DNA from: Chromobotia macracanthus
Lineage: Eukaryota > Chordata > Actinopteri > Cypriniformes > Botiidae
Length of the DNA stretch: 64,000 nucleotides
NCBI GenBank assembly: GCA_036877525.1
Contig: JAZGTH010000020.1
Coordinates: 45,001 to 109,000, forward strand
Direction of reading: 5' to 3'
A program made the position numbers and the translations under genes. Position 1 is the stretch's first letter; each line of letters opens with the position of its first letter. Below, piece by piece: positions 44,850 to 57,300 of this stretch. The notes under the pieces were generated by a model. That model was not told the origin of the DNA. It saw only the letters and a program-made list of their open reading frames with translations, and ran no database searches.

Positions 44850-46451
44850 ATGGCGGAGTTTAACGAGTTTGCGACTGTGCGGCGGCGCTTTAAAACATAC
44901 GAGCAAGAAGAAGAAGAAGAAGAAGAAGAAGAAGAAGAAGAAGCGAGCACGAGCAGAGTGAGAAACAAATACACACAATAATAGCAGTGTAACTGAACGC
45001 GTCATGTAACCCCATGTTCTTATGTTATGTTTGTGTATCTGATGTTGTAAGAGTGATCGGAGAAACAAATCATGTGTTTAAATTTTGCACTGATTAATTT
45101 TGCTTATGAAATGTGTTTGTTCGAAGTGATGTTATATCAGACCCCACGTGCCCATTTTATTTACAACATTGTCACCATTGTTAAAATGGTGAACATACAG
45201 GAAACATTTTTCTTCATACAGCAATTAACATAGAAATACAACATCGTCTACCAATTTATAACACACAACAGATGATGTAAAATGTTTTTTGTGGATGTAA
45301 TATTCTGTCTTTTCACACCATGAAAATTTTGTGTATCTGATGTTGTGTTTATATCTATTGCTGTGTATCTGATGTTGTCTGCGCAGGTGTGTGTGCAGAT
45401 GAGTCTGCACAGCTGAAATCTTCTGCTCGGATCAACCGTCACTCGGTGTTCTGGATTCTGGCATCTGTCAGTCTCACTTACTATGTGGATTTCTTCAGAG
45501 TTGTTCTGAACCATGATGATGTTCACAGGTGATCAGAAATACTGATGTGTGTAAACTTTTACCACCATTACTGCACTGATTAGACTTGAACTGTTTCTCC
45601 AAGCAGCTAGCAGTGTGTGTGGGTTTAAAATCCCACTTTTATTTTGCCCCACTGTAAATCTCATTACATCCACCTCACTCACAAATGACTGAAACACTCA
45701 GTCTCTATCATGTTCTTTTATCCTGGATTACAGTCTGAACTCTTCTCGGCATCCCTCCCCTGAACTCCACACACATCTACTGAACTCTACATACCCAACA
45801 CTGAACTCTGCTGATCCTTTGCAATCCCAAACTCTACACTGCTCTGCTTCCCCAGTTCACACTGTGAGAATGGCTTGAAGAAATTATTTAGGTGCATCTG
45901 AACTGTTTGATGTTCTGAATGGTTTGGTGAAGACAGGCTTGTGTTCTCTGTTGCAGCTGGTGGTTCTCTGTAGGACTGGTGTTGTTGGGACTTTGCCTCA
46001 GTCTGGCAGCGTTCTGTATCGTGTATCTGGAATGGTTCAAAGGCATCAAGCACTATGAGCAGGAATATCCTGCTATACCAGCAATCACAACTGCAGCCTT
46101 CATCGCTGCCTCCTGCAGGTCAGATCAGTTTGTTTCTCATGAGCAGTGAAACAGATTGATTGCAGTTGTTCCATAGTGTAAAACCTGTAAAACCATGTTT
46201 TCACTTCTGGTTAGTTTTTATTACATAAACATTAGTTTATATAATGCACAGTAACTTTATAGTTTAAATAATATCAAATTGAGTTTTTTCCACATTACAA
46301 ATTTACTGTTTGAAAACATCAATGTGATTGTGTGTTTTATGTGTGTTACAGTTTCAATGTGGCGCTCTGGCCTGTTTGGTCTTTTTTCACCCCCCTGATT
46401 CTCTTCACTCAGTTTATGGGCATTATCATGCTGATAGCACTGCTGGGCTGA
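44850..46451 (+). CDS. tmem128: Transmembrane protein 128, four exons
   Basis: Exons 44850-44957, 45413-45528, 45957-46118 and 46352-46451 join in frame to 161 residues (human 165). The exon 2 acceptor is the least certain: a start three codons earlier also keeps the frame. The N-terminal cytosolic part has a run of 12 glutamates from (GAA)12. Four hydrophobic segments follow: [56 protein letters not shown] and [18 protein letters not shown], ending LLG as in the human protein. TMEM128 is a conserved four-pass protein of poorly known function. Its place beside lyar and otop matches human 4p16. Confidence 0.92.
45190..45330. repeat. Copy 1 of a repeat pair flanking tmem128 exons 2-4
   Basis: Shares TAGAAATACAACA, GTCTACCAATT, CAGATGATGTAAAATGTTT and GTGGATGTAAT with 47250-47370 in the same order and orientation. 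It lies in tmem128 intron 1. Confidence 0.7.
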
Positions 46452-48190
46452 AACACACAGTGAGAAACAAACACTTGAAAATCATAAGGAAGCCTTCTTA
46501 TGACCTGTGATGTCACATCAGTAACCTGTCTGCCTCCCTGAACCCTCTTTGACCTCTAATTCCTGTCTAGTGCTGAGGATGTTTATTAATGACCAATGAA
46601 AGACACCAATAATTTCCTCATACAAAAAGTTCCTACATCTACTAAAATGTTTATATTTAAAGTGAAGTCCATTTTCATTTCAACATGGCGATAATTTAGG
46701 TAAACAGGATGGTTTCCCTGAGGTCCTGTAGATTGTTGATTACTTAAGTGTCTACTAAAAACCCTAGGTTGCATTATATAATTTTAAAAAAAAATCAGAA
46801 ATATTAAGTAAATAAGTTTTTTTCAGTGGAAAAGCAATAACTGTGTTTCCGCAATTAAAATTAAAATTAAAATTAAAAATATCATAAGGTGCAGAATTAA
46901 CAGACTCATCAACTCAAACGAATTAGACATTTGTTTGTATTAAATAAGTGAATATTCTGTCTCTTTCTCTCTCTGTCCCTCTCAGGGCCCCATCAAATAC
47001 TCTTTAATGGACAGCTCACTAAATCTCTGTTTATTCACCCTAATATTGTTCCAAAGTCTTCCGATGTTCTTATGAAGGTCTCAGGTTTGGAACAATATGA
47101 GAGTGAGTAACTGATGACAGACATTCTTTATTTGACAGGACATTGATTTATTTAACAACAGTTTGAATTTTGTGCTATAGTAGATATTTTGCCCTTATTT
47201 TGTTTATCTTAACATTATCACTATAGAACAACTGTTTTAAAACTTTGTTAAAAATTATGAACATTTGAACTGCAATTAATATAGAAATACAACAGTCTAC
47301 CAATTCAAAACCCAAAACAGATGATGTAAAATGTTTGTGTGGATGTAATTTTCTGTCTTTTTCCACCATGATGAATCAAACTTGAGTTTTTGAATTTTTT
47401 TTTTTTACTTCAGTTATTTTTTTCGGAGACACGCATGTTTATCACAATTTCTCTTGTTGCAACACAGCTCAGCCTCTATAGGGCAGAAAATATTTTGTTT
47501 TGTATAAAAAGAGCATAATAAACATATGTACGTGTCACAATAGTTGCTTTTAGACTTGTAGGGCTGTAAGTTTTTCTCTTGGTCTGCTGTGGGTTTATGT
47601 GGGTGTGTTTGTGTGTGTGTGTGTTTAGACTGTGTTTAGAGTGTGCAATGCCACTGCGATTACTCAGGGTTGTTTCCTACATATTTCCTTAGCTATCATG
47701 CGTGTTGCCTTTACCATTTTTGACTAGGTTTTATATCTAATTGTGTTTTTAGCTGTTAGAATAATTTACATCATTTGTTTTGTTAAACATCAAGGGTTAT
47801 CCACTGTAACACGCCTCTCTGACCAAACTGTGGAGAATAAAGTCAGTCTGACATGCATGTGATGATAAGGCTGAATCAACCGTATGATTTGAGGGTTCTG
47901 GGCACGTTAATTCAGGTCAGATCCATTAAAAATGTTTTGTTGCAGCTAACCCTAACTCGGGTCACTGTCATTGTGGGTCTCAGTCTTTGCGCGGCTTGTA
48001 AGTCTCAGTTTGTTTTTATAAGAATATTTGTGAAACAGAAGAGATGTTTTGAGTGTTGCGTAATATTTCTGTAGTTCTTCAGCCTGACAAACTTCAACCC
48101 ATATTTCACATCACACCATGATTCTGATGTTCACCATATTCATGGCATTATGAGTCCATGGTCAACAAAAGGAAAGTCCTTAAGTGCCAC
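46452..48190. other. tmem128 downstream region, repeats
   Basis: Contains a short (TTAAAA)n-like stretch near 46855-46880, a repeat with inverted GTTCCAAA/TTTGGAAC motifs at about 47040-47120, copy 2 of the repeat pair (47250-47370) and GT-rich sequence near 47590-47630. An open segment at about 47945-47990 (VTVIVGLSLCAA) before GTAAGT might be another otopetrin trace, but this is too weak to call. Confidence 0.4.
47250..47370. repeat. Copy 2 of the repeat pair
   Basis: Direct repeat of 45190-45330, about 2.05 kb away. The minus-strand translations share HKHFTSSV and LVD, but stops make a coding role unlikely. Confidence 0.7.
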
Positions 48191-48289
48191 TGAACAGTGA
48201 AATGTGAGCTAGTGAACGCTTCACTTCAGTCACAGAAAGCTTGCGCTGGCCCAACATGGTCCAGTCGTGAAGGAGGAACATCTGCTCAC

Positions 48290-49400
48290 CTTGATCACAG
48301 TGCTGATGCTCGTGTAGCTCGTCTGGATGCTTTGCTACATGATCCAGAGGGAATGACAGCACAGTCTGGAGGAGTACCGGAGAGACCCGCACGCGGAGAC
48401 CAGCTGGACACGAGGTGAATGATTTACAAACACCAGCACATTTATTGATAAATTGGACAGACCTGGATTGTAAGAATAATTTGATATTTGTAAATGTCTC
48501 AGGTGGCTTGACGATGCTGACAATAGTGTTTTAGGGTTCTGCATCCAGAGGGACCCGTATGTACAAGCCCTGGTGAACGTGCAGCTATTATGACGTCCAC
48601 TTTACTGAAATCTAATTTAATAATCATTTTTTCCTCACATTGTTTTGTGTATATAACAAATCATATAAAATATACATAAAGATGTCAAATTAGATTTAGA
48701 TGAATTTTGCAAACAACACTTCACCGTGTAGTCGCTGTACCGCAGACGCAGAGATGAAGATCCTTATGTAACAATGTCTGAGATTTCTGTGGCAGCATCA
48801 ATGGTCCCTCCATATGATCATCGTAAACCGGGCATACACGATGCAGGGCAAACGCTGTGCTTCACTGGAGGGTGACCCCATAACCGGCAGGTGTACAGCA
48901 GGAAGTGCTCTGACACTGGACACTGGACTTCCTGTGGCAGTCTTACCATGATGCCTGGAAGAAAGAGACAGATCATGAAGATCGTAATCTTTCTCTTTAT
49001 GTGCAACATCTCGGTAAGAAACATCAGCTGCAATTGTACCTCTGTGTGATTATCCCACAATACATATTACAGCATAGTCATTTAATATATACCTATAAAA
49101 AGAAAGTAAACGATTTGAATTAAATTTCATTGAATTCTGAGCAAAAATTATTTCATCATGATATATGAGAAGTTGATATAAAACATGTATATATTTTAAC
49201 ATCAACATATTTTAACATCATATTGACGTATAATGTAAAAGGTAATATTGATACCTTTGTATTTCATCTGTGCGTTCAGCTTCCGGCTGCGGTATGGCAA
49301 CAGTTTGGAGCAGATGTTTGGTTACGGTGTTTGGACGACAGTGCTGAACCTTTTCTACTAGATGAGTGGCGATCAGTGGCGTTTCTGTTTAAGTGAAAGT
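48290..49400 (+). pseudogene. Decayed otopetrin gene (otop1-like)
   Basis: Three blocks resemble otopetrin proton channels in order. 48291-48415 reads LTLITVLMLV-stop-LVWMLCYM, then a second stop, then EEYRRDPHAETSWTRG, close to the OTOP1 transmembrane segment with LMLLQLLWMLWY and its following loop. 48725-49014 has a stop in the middle and ends MPGRKRQIMKIVIFLFMCNIS before GTAAGA, matching the start of a late helix (FLFLCNIS in OTOP1). 49281-49365 reads LRYGNSLEQMFGYGVWTTVLNL, matching YDNGLEEIVFGFEPWIIVVNL, but in a shifted frame. Both stops in the first block are explained by C-to-T changes of CAG and CGA. The location next to tmem128 matches human OTOP1. Confidence 0.7.
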
Positions 49401-49449
49401 GAGGAAAGTCGAGGATGAAGATGAGGATGAATGACGATGTGGCAGGAAT

Positions 49450-50860
49450 GAAATGAAACTGTCCAATCGTCAGGATTTACGAAGGGAGTTGACGTCACTC
49501 CAGAGCAACTCTAATGACTGCTGATACTAACTCGTGTAAATTATTTTGGACTGACTTCGAAATGAACGACACAAAAATGTAGGCTAACAAACTTTACATT
49601 TAGAACATTTCACTGTTTGTAAAGCTCATATTTTTCTGAAAAATAAAATTACATTAATCTTAGTTTGGCCAAGTTTTTCTTTGAAGACTCAAAAGTTAAA
49701 GCTCAAAGTTGTTCGGCGAAAGCCCTTCTATAGTACTATACATAATGCTGATTTCAATACTTCCGTTTTAAAAAACAAACATCGAAACAAAACAATAAAC
49801 ATGAAAACAAAACGATTCTAAAGCTTTTAAAACGTATGTAACTGCCTCCTTGTTTGCCACTATTTCTAATTGTAGTCCTTATGTTTGTATGTGTGTATGT
49901 ATGCCTGTTTTTCACTTAGTATTTTTGTTATTCTTCGTTTTACATATTCGTAATTGTACGAATGTTTCATTCTTCTGACAGTTTAAATTATATGACTTTT
50001 AATGGGGTTTAATTATTACTTGTGATACTACTGTTGTTATTAACGTTTATGAACTTGGCATGACTATGATGATAAACGTTTGTGCGTAACATCCTCGCGC
50101 TCGGTTTTCTCGCTATTCACTTCTGAGAGACGCAAAGTGCGGTGACGCGTCACAGTGACGTCAGATTACGATGACGCACGAAGATTACTTACGCACTTAA
50201 GTTTACTTATTAATAATTACTAATATTACTTATCCACCAGGCTGACAGTCACACAACAAAAAATACAAAACTAATATTAACACGATTAGTTGGAGGAACA
50301 CACAAATTGTTACAGACCGAAATATTTCCGTCACTGCTCTCAAATCTCATGAGTTAGGAGACGCAGGTGAGACACCAGTGAGAAAACAGAAGAGCTCAAA
50401 GACGGTTTCCTGAAGAAACAACACTCAGCTGCTCCTCAGGGTTCAGAAGATCATGGAAGCAACCTGACCTCAATGAGAAACAGGATGTCTGTTTTTATCT
50501 CTAGATACTTCTCCTGCTTCATCATGGTAATATTTGTTGTCAGCCTTAATCATATGACAAAACAATCATGAGAATTCAGTGAGTTCGAATAACACATTCG
50601 ACTTTCCTAATGGTTGTGAATGCCAAATAATTTCATGGTTCTCATAAAATATTTTTAATACCAATTTTGACCCGATATGTTTTAATTCACTTGTGTGTAA
50701 AATGTGTAAATGTTTTCTTACATGGAAGATACAAACTGAACAAGATGTCACATAGAAATTTTTATTAATATAATTATAAACCACATCCACCCAATGGAAA
50801 ATGAACCAGAGAAATAAAAACAGTAAACAAAAACAAGGTTAGAAGACAAAAGTACTGTCA
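49450..50860. other. Between the otop relic and wdr1; orphan CRE patch
   Basis: No intact gene. A CpG-containing patch at 50090-50180 with a perfect CRE (50156-50163) looks promoter-like but has no gene start beside it. Another CRE lies at 49490-49497. The downstream 50330-50480 has an exon-like look (GACGCAG before GTGAG) but no recognisable protein. Confidence 0.4.
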
Positions 50861-50878
50861 CACCAGCTGAGACACTTC

Positions 50879-50884
50879 TTTATT
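50879..50884 (-). terminator. wdr1: Candidate wdr1 polyadenylation signal
   Basis: TTTATT on the plus strand is AATAAA on the wdr1 strand, about 425 bases after the stop codon. Confidence 0.5.
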
Positions 50885-51305
50885 GACCATGATTTTTGCT
50901 CCCTTACATCTCTCCACCCACCCACACACACACACACACACACCCACACCCACACAGGAAATCATCCAATCATCTGCTGCAGAGCCCATGGACCACACAG
51001 CCCACGTGTGCCAGGCAATGAACTCTGACCGCTGCTTCTGGAATGTCATAATAGATTCTGGTCAGATTGGTTTTGGAAGGTCAAGTGCTGAAGCGGTTGT
51101 GGTCATGTCTGTCTTTCTGCACAGTGACACGCAACATAACATTTTGTTCCACTGTGTTTATTTATTAACCGATTTCCTGTTAACAGCTTCTACAAGCTGC
51201 TTAAAAGATGCAGAGCAGCAGTGACACAAACAGACACTAGACAGAGCCATAGAGAGAGAGAGACGGGCATCTCTGTTCCTGTTGGTCCAGAGAGTGGGTG
51301 AAGGT

Positions 51306-54300
51306 TTAGATTTTTAAAGTCCACTGTTTGACACAGCAGTCGTGAGAGGTTGTGACAAGTGTGTTTGGGTTGAGCCACGCCAGTCCACTAACATGATGTA
51401 ATCGGTGAGCATCTGAAACAAACACAAACATCAGCAGGATCTCAAATAAAATGATTTTTTCTGATTAACAGAGAAACCTTCTCCAAACCCCTTAGACTTT
51501 CTCTAGTGTAACAAAGACACCACGGAGTTTTTAGTACCTTTAGTCATTTCTAGAATTTCTAGGCTGGACTACTGCAATACTACTACACACACACACGGGG
51601 CAGCGGGCAGCTATCACTGCAGCTCCCTAAACAGGTAGTCACAAACAATTGTTGGAACCATGTAATTCTTATGCCCTGCCCTTCTACATAGCACTTCTTA
51701 TGTTATTGGCTCCCTATGATGAATCTCTTCATTGCTTCTCTCATCTCCACTTTGAATAAAAGCATCTGCTAAATGCTTGAGGGTAAATGTACCAAGGACC
51801 AGAACAGGTCAAACTTTATAAATGATCATCAAAAAGTTCCTGCAACTAACCTCTGAAGGCCTGTAACACACGTCACATGCATTACATCTACTCTTCTAGT
51901 TTTCTGCTAAAATTCCATTTTGCTACATAAGTCTGGATACTCATTTTTGGCTGAATTATTTCTTGTGTGCAAGTGCGTTTCCACAGAAACCAAATTATTT
52001 AATAAAAAACATTTAGAAAGTTATGCCAAAGGTTTTCTGTGAAGGTTGAGGGGTGCGGTTAGGGGAATGGGACAGAAAATTTGATTAATAAAAATCATTA
52101 TGTCTATGGAGTTCCTGTAAACCACATATTTACAGGAACAGTGTGTCATGTGCATGCATGCAGGTTACCTGGGATTTTGATCCTCTTGTCAGGATTGTTG
52201 ATGGTCCACACATAAACCATCATGTCCATTCCACTGGTGGCAAAGTGTTCATTATCAGGAGACCAAGCCAAACAGACCACCTTTGCATGATGCCCGTAAA
52301 ACTCACTCTTCTCCTTCAACACAAAGATTGAACCAGACTTCAGATACCTTCCTTAAACCCTCAAATCATTCATCCATCCATCTCAAAGCCGATAAACAGT
52401 TTATTGAAGAATATTTTGCACTATTAGGGAGAAACAAATTTGAGAAATGAAACCAGGACTGCTGTAAAAGAGTGTGCTGACTGGTGTTCCTTTAACAAAA
52501 CTGGACTTCAGTATAAAACTCTGACAGACCATCATGTGGTTTAACTGACTTTGATTAAATCAAAGGTAATGTAACTCAGAACTCCTGGAAATGAACCGTC
52601 TGATTTACCACATATCTGTCCGCCACAGTGAACACAGTGGCGACCTTCTTCTCATCGGTGACAGCAAGGAACGCTCCGTCTTTAGAGTATGACATGTCTG
52701 TCACAGGTCCCTGAACCTCCAGAACCTTCCCATCATCCTTCAGGGTGTTTCCCTGAACAGAGTACAGATGCACCTTTCCATCCTATAAAAACAGGCCAAA
52801 AATCTTCAATAAATACCATCAAACTAATTTCCTCACAGGGATTAATAATGTGTCTGTCCCTTCAAACCACCAACAGATGTAACATGAAGAATCATACTGC
52901 AGAATCAATATAACTTTCATTTCTGAAAAGAAGCTTTTTCTTTTCTTTTTCGTTTGTGAAAAAGCTTCAGGTGCACGTCGACAGACTGACTGATGCATGC
53001 GCACAAAAGATCAAGCTCTAATCTTTTGGCATTATGTTAGTGTGTACAGATCCGTGGTGTTCACAAACTGCTGCAATGAGATTTCTGAGGAAATTAAAGT
53101 ACTGGATCTGCTGAGCTTTGTCAATCTTTGTTTCAGCCTTATTTCAGAATTATTGTGATTGGTGACTTACAGCTCCGCCCACAGCCACAACTCCACCTCC
53201 AGGGTGAACCGCTACAGCTTCAGGCTCGTAGCAGAGACTGTCCAGAGTGAAAATCTTCTTCTTCTCCTTCAACAGAACCAGCTACAGCAGACCAACAGAA
53301 ACACAATGATATTTACACACAATCACTACTATGTGTGAGTGTGTGACAGCAGCAGATTTTCTGTACCTGTCCAATACAGGCCGTGACAACGAGACCTCCA
53401 GGACCCACACTGACAGACTTTGGCTGCATGTCCATTTTAACCACATCCGGCACACTAACACACAGACACCCATAAAATAATGAGAAAATGTTTTGAGTAT
53501 GAGGATATTTAACAAACAGCTGCAAGAGAGACAGAAGATGCTCCCATGTAATTAAACCTCACAAACAGCATCCAGCAGAGACAACACATTAATCTTTTAA
53601 TTGTATCAAAACAAACAATCATTTAACCATTGTTCAAATATCTCAGACCTCTTTTTGACAGTCGTCTTTTTGTAGGTCATGTGAACACTGTGTCTGTGTG
53701 AGTGTGTGCGTCTTACCTGTACTCTCTCTTACTGAGGTCTGTGTAGCGAACAGTATCATCCATACTGCAGGTAACCAAATGTCCAGACTCATTCACGCTC
53801 ATCTTAGACACCAGGTTGGAATGTCCCTTCCCCAGAAACTCATCGTTTTCTCCGGTCTCTGAGTCCCAGTAATGTGCACACAAAGCATATCAAGGACAAA
53901 CATACACCCTTGTAACAGTGCTAGTACACAGTTATCTCACATGAGTAAACTAAAGGATATTAATGTGTCCATCATGACTGGCTGAATAGATGTTCGATCG
54001 GCCATCCACTTTATGAACCGCCAGACACTGGATGGATTTGGTGTGACCCTGATATAAACACAAAAATCAAATCTATTCACAATCTCACTGAGAACTTTAA
54101 AAGTCTGGCTGAACCAGGAAAGTACAGGTGCAGTAAAGGATTTCCAAGAAATGCTGTTGAAAACTGAAATCAAATTTTGTGAAGAATAATGAAACAATTT
54201 TGTGAATATTTTGTGAATACTAGAATATTAGTTTGTTCTGTGTGTGTGTGTGGTTACTTCACCTTTAAATGAGCTGATGTAGTTTTGCACCATGACAGAA

Positions 54301-57300
54301 CTACAACTGACACTACAGTCATGTTGCAGGCAGACTACAAACACGTCAAGCACACCACAGACATGCTACCATAAAGAACTTAAAATCGAACTGTCCCATG
54401 CAAAATCAGCATTTTATGCTGCGAGTTCCATTACCAGATGTGCCTAATTCCTTTGTGTTATCTTATCACACAATTCACCAGACAACACATGCAAATAAAC
54501 AACAGACGAAACGTCAGTTTCAGAGTTTTGCAGACAGTGTGAGCGTGTGAGGCAAGTTTGCTTACTTTGATTGTACGCAGTGGCCGGTCGGGGTTATTTC
54601 TGTCCAGGTAGTTGATGAAGCCAGACAGAGACACACTGAGCAGGTGATTCTTCTGCCACAAACAGCCCAGCTGCTGGTCCAGAACATCAGAGCCCAGGTT
54701 AAAGGTAGTCACCGCCGTCCCAGTGCCAATATCCCATAATTTAACTGTCTTATCTCCTGACGCTGAAATGAGCTGAGTGCTGTCAGGACTCCAGCTGACC
54801 TAAGAGACAACACATCATCATCACGTTCCTTTAGCTCAAATGGTAGAGCATTGCGTTAGCAGCACAAAAGGTTGTGGGTTCGACTCCCAGAAAACTGTTC
54901 AGATGTCATAAAAGAGACAGACGTACTGATCAAATGTATAACCTGAATGCACTGCAAGTTGCTTTGGATTAGTGTCTGCCAAATGCATAAATGATCATCT
55001 TATTTGACAGCATCAGTCATACTGACACTCACAGCATAAATGCCTCCAGCATGGGCCTTCTCTCCACCCAAAGAGCCCACCTTCTCCCCAGTCTTCCCAT
55101 CATAGAGCCAAATCTGAAACAGAGACAGACAGAAAAAGAACACTCCCCTTATTTTTGGTACAGGAAGAGATAATGTTCTGCTCATTACAGACAAACAGTT
55201 CAACAGAACACAGTAGCAGATGACCTTTGAATCTGAATACGAATGCCTCACACTCACCTGTCCATCTGCTCCAGCTGATGCGTAATGAGTCCCATCAGGA
55301 GAGAAACGCACACAGTTAACGAAGCGACTGTGATCCTGCACACACAAACATCACCATTAACAATGAGTTACAAACAGACATGACCATGCAGACACGACCA
55401 GTGAACCTTTTTACTCAGAGAGCAAAAACCATTTCTAGTAAACTGAATATTTCAGCACAAAACTTTAATAAAGAAATTTCCATGATCAGGCTCCACATAC
55501 AAACACATTTGCTAAAACCAACAGTGAAGGTGACATTAAAAGTGACATATTTGTAAGATATGGTAACCCATACCCAAAATGTGACCTCTGCATTTAATCA
55601 TCACTGGTGATGAGTGAACACACTGCAAGCTGTAAACACACACACACACCCAGAGCAGTGGGCAGCATACTACGAATCGAACCAGCAACCTTCTGATTAC
55701 ATGGACTTCCCCCAGCAGGACACACATAGCAGGACACACACAAGAACTGCAGTGTGTATGTGGGACAGAAACTGAATCCATGTCACTTTCACTAGCAAAT
55801 GAATGAGCCTTAACACAAACCAAAACTTTAGCTTAAATACCAAGTAACACTAAAATTAAAGCAAACCTAGTACTATCACACTACTTGTATTGTGTTTCTC
55901 TCTTGGATTAGTTGCTTCTGCTTGTTCTCATGTTTAAGTTACTAAACAATAAAATTATATGAAACACCATGAAACTCACACTCATGGTGAATTTAAATTT
56001 AAAGGGCGGTCCTTCCAGGAAAGTGGTGCAATTGTCGTCACTTCCTGTGACCAGACGATATGGCCGAGTCTGTTTAATGTCAACACTGTTGATGATCTTA
56101 CTGTGACCCACGATCTCTCCTACAGAGGAGCCTGTGTCCCAGAGAAACACCGCCCCAAACCTGCACACATCACCAGCAGACATCACAGCCAAATCTGTGG
56201 GGCCTTTTGTCTGATTAGAGGCGTGGCATTCAGCAGTCACTCACTTCTCTCGGCCCTCCCCCACCACCGCAATTCTCTTGCTATCTTCAGTCCAGGCAAT
56301 GTCCTTGATCTTCCCTCCGAACGGCTGGTACTCGTACTTCAGCAAATGCTCCTTCTGCGTTGTGTCCCAGATACGAATTTTTCCAGACACATCTGAGGAA
56401 CAAGATCATCAACTGAGGTGCCACAAAACAGTCCAGAATCAAAGTTTCACATTCCACAGGACTCACCGCCTGATGCGATGTAGAATCCACTGGGGGCGTA
56501 TTTTGCCACATTGACTTGATGTGGATGTTCAGTGTAGATGTCTGCGACGGCAGGGTTCTGAAAACAACAATCAAAACAACAAAAGACTGACTGATCTTCT
56601 GCAGTGTCATGTGTTTTCAACTCCTGTTGAAGTGATTTCTGGGACTTACATCAATATTCCTGATAATCACACTTTTTCCATTAGTATACAAGAAGTTGTT
56701 CCCTTTGGGGTCTCCGCCCAGGACTTTGGCCACACCCCTCTCCATACTGGGCAGGCTGGCGAACAAACGCGCTGCAGGATAAAAAGACCAACTGTCAGAT
56801 CATTTACATTTATGCATCTGGCAGACCATTTATGCAAAGCAACAAACAGTGCATTTAAGTTATACATTTGATCAGTATGTGTGTTCCCTGGGAATCAAAC
56901 ACACAACCTTTACGCTGCTAATGCAATGCTTCACCAGCTCTACACCACTAAGTCACCATTTACAATGTTTTAGTAGGTAGTAGAAATACAGCTTCACTAT
57001 GGTAACATACATTAGGAATAAAAGTTTTTTTAGAGGAATTAACAGGTCCAAACAGAATCTGCAGATTTATTGACCGTCTGCTGTGCTGATTTGGAGGGGA
57101 GTGGCAGGTGTATGGTATAGGGTTTAATTGAGCTGACAGTATTACACTGTTATTGGCAGATTTCAGTGTCATTTGAAGTCGATCCTCTTAAGATGGTGGC
57201 GCAGCCCGAACATGCAACGCAGTGTGACGTAGCTTCACGTTCTCTTACAAAGTACTAAACCACAGTACCAGAACTGCTGAATTTAAGCATCTCTCTGTAT

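Noticed and set aside
49020..49060. CNCT motif as another otopetrin exon
   Set aside because: A short match to the OTOP1 extracellular CNCT loop, but it lies after a more C-terminal block and would be out of order.
48818..49060. 80-residue minus-strand frame (LLYTCRLWGH) as an antisense gene
   Set aside because: It is a shadow of the otopetrin relic on the plus strand, where better similarity is found.
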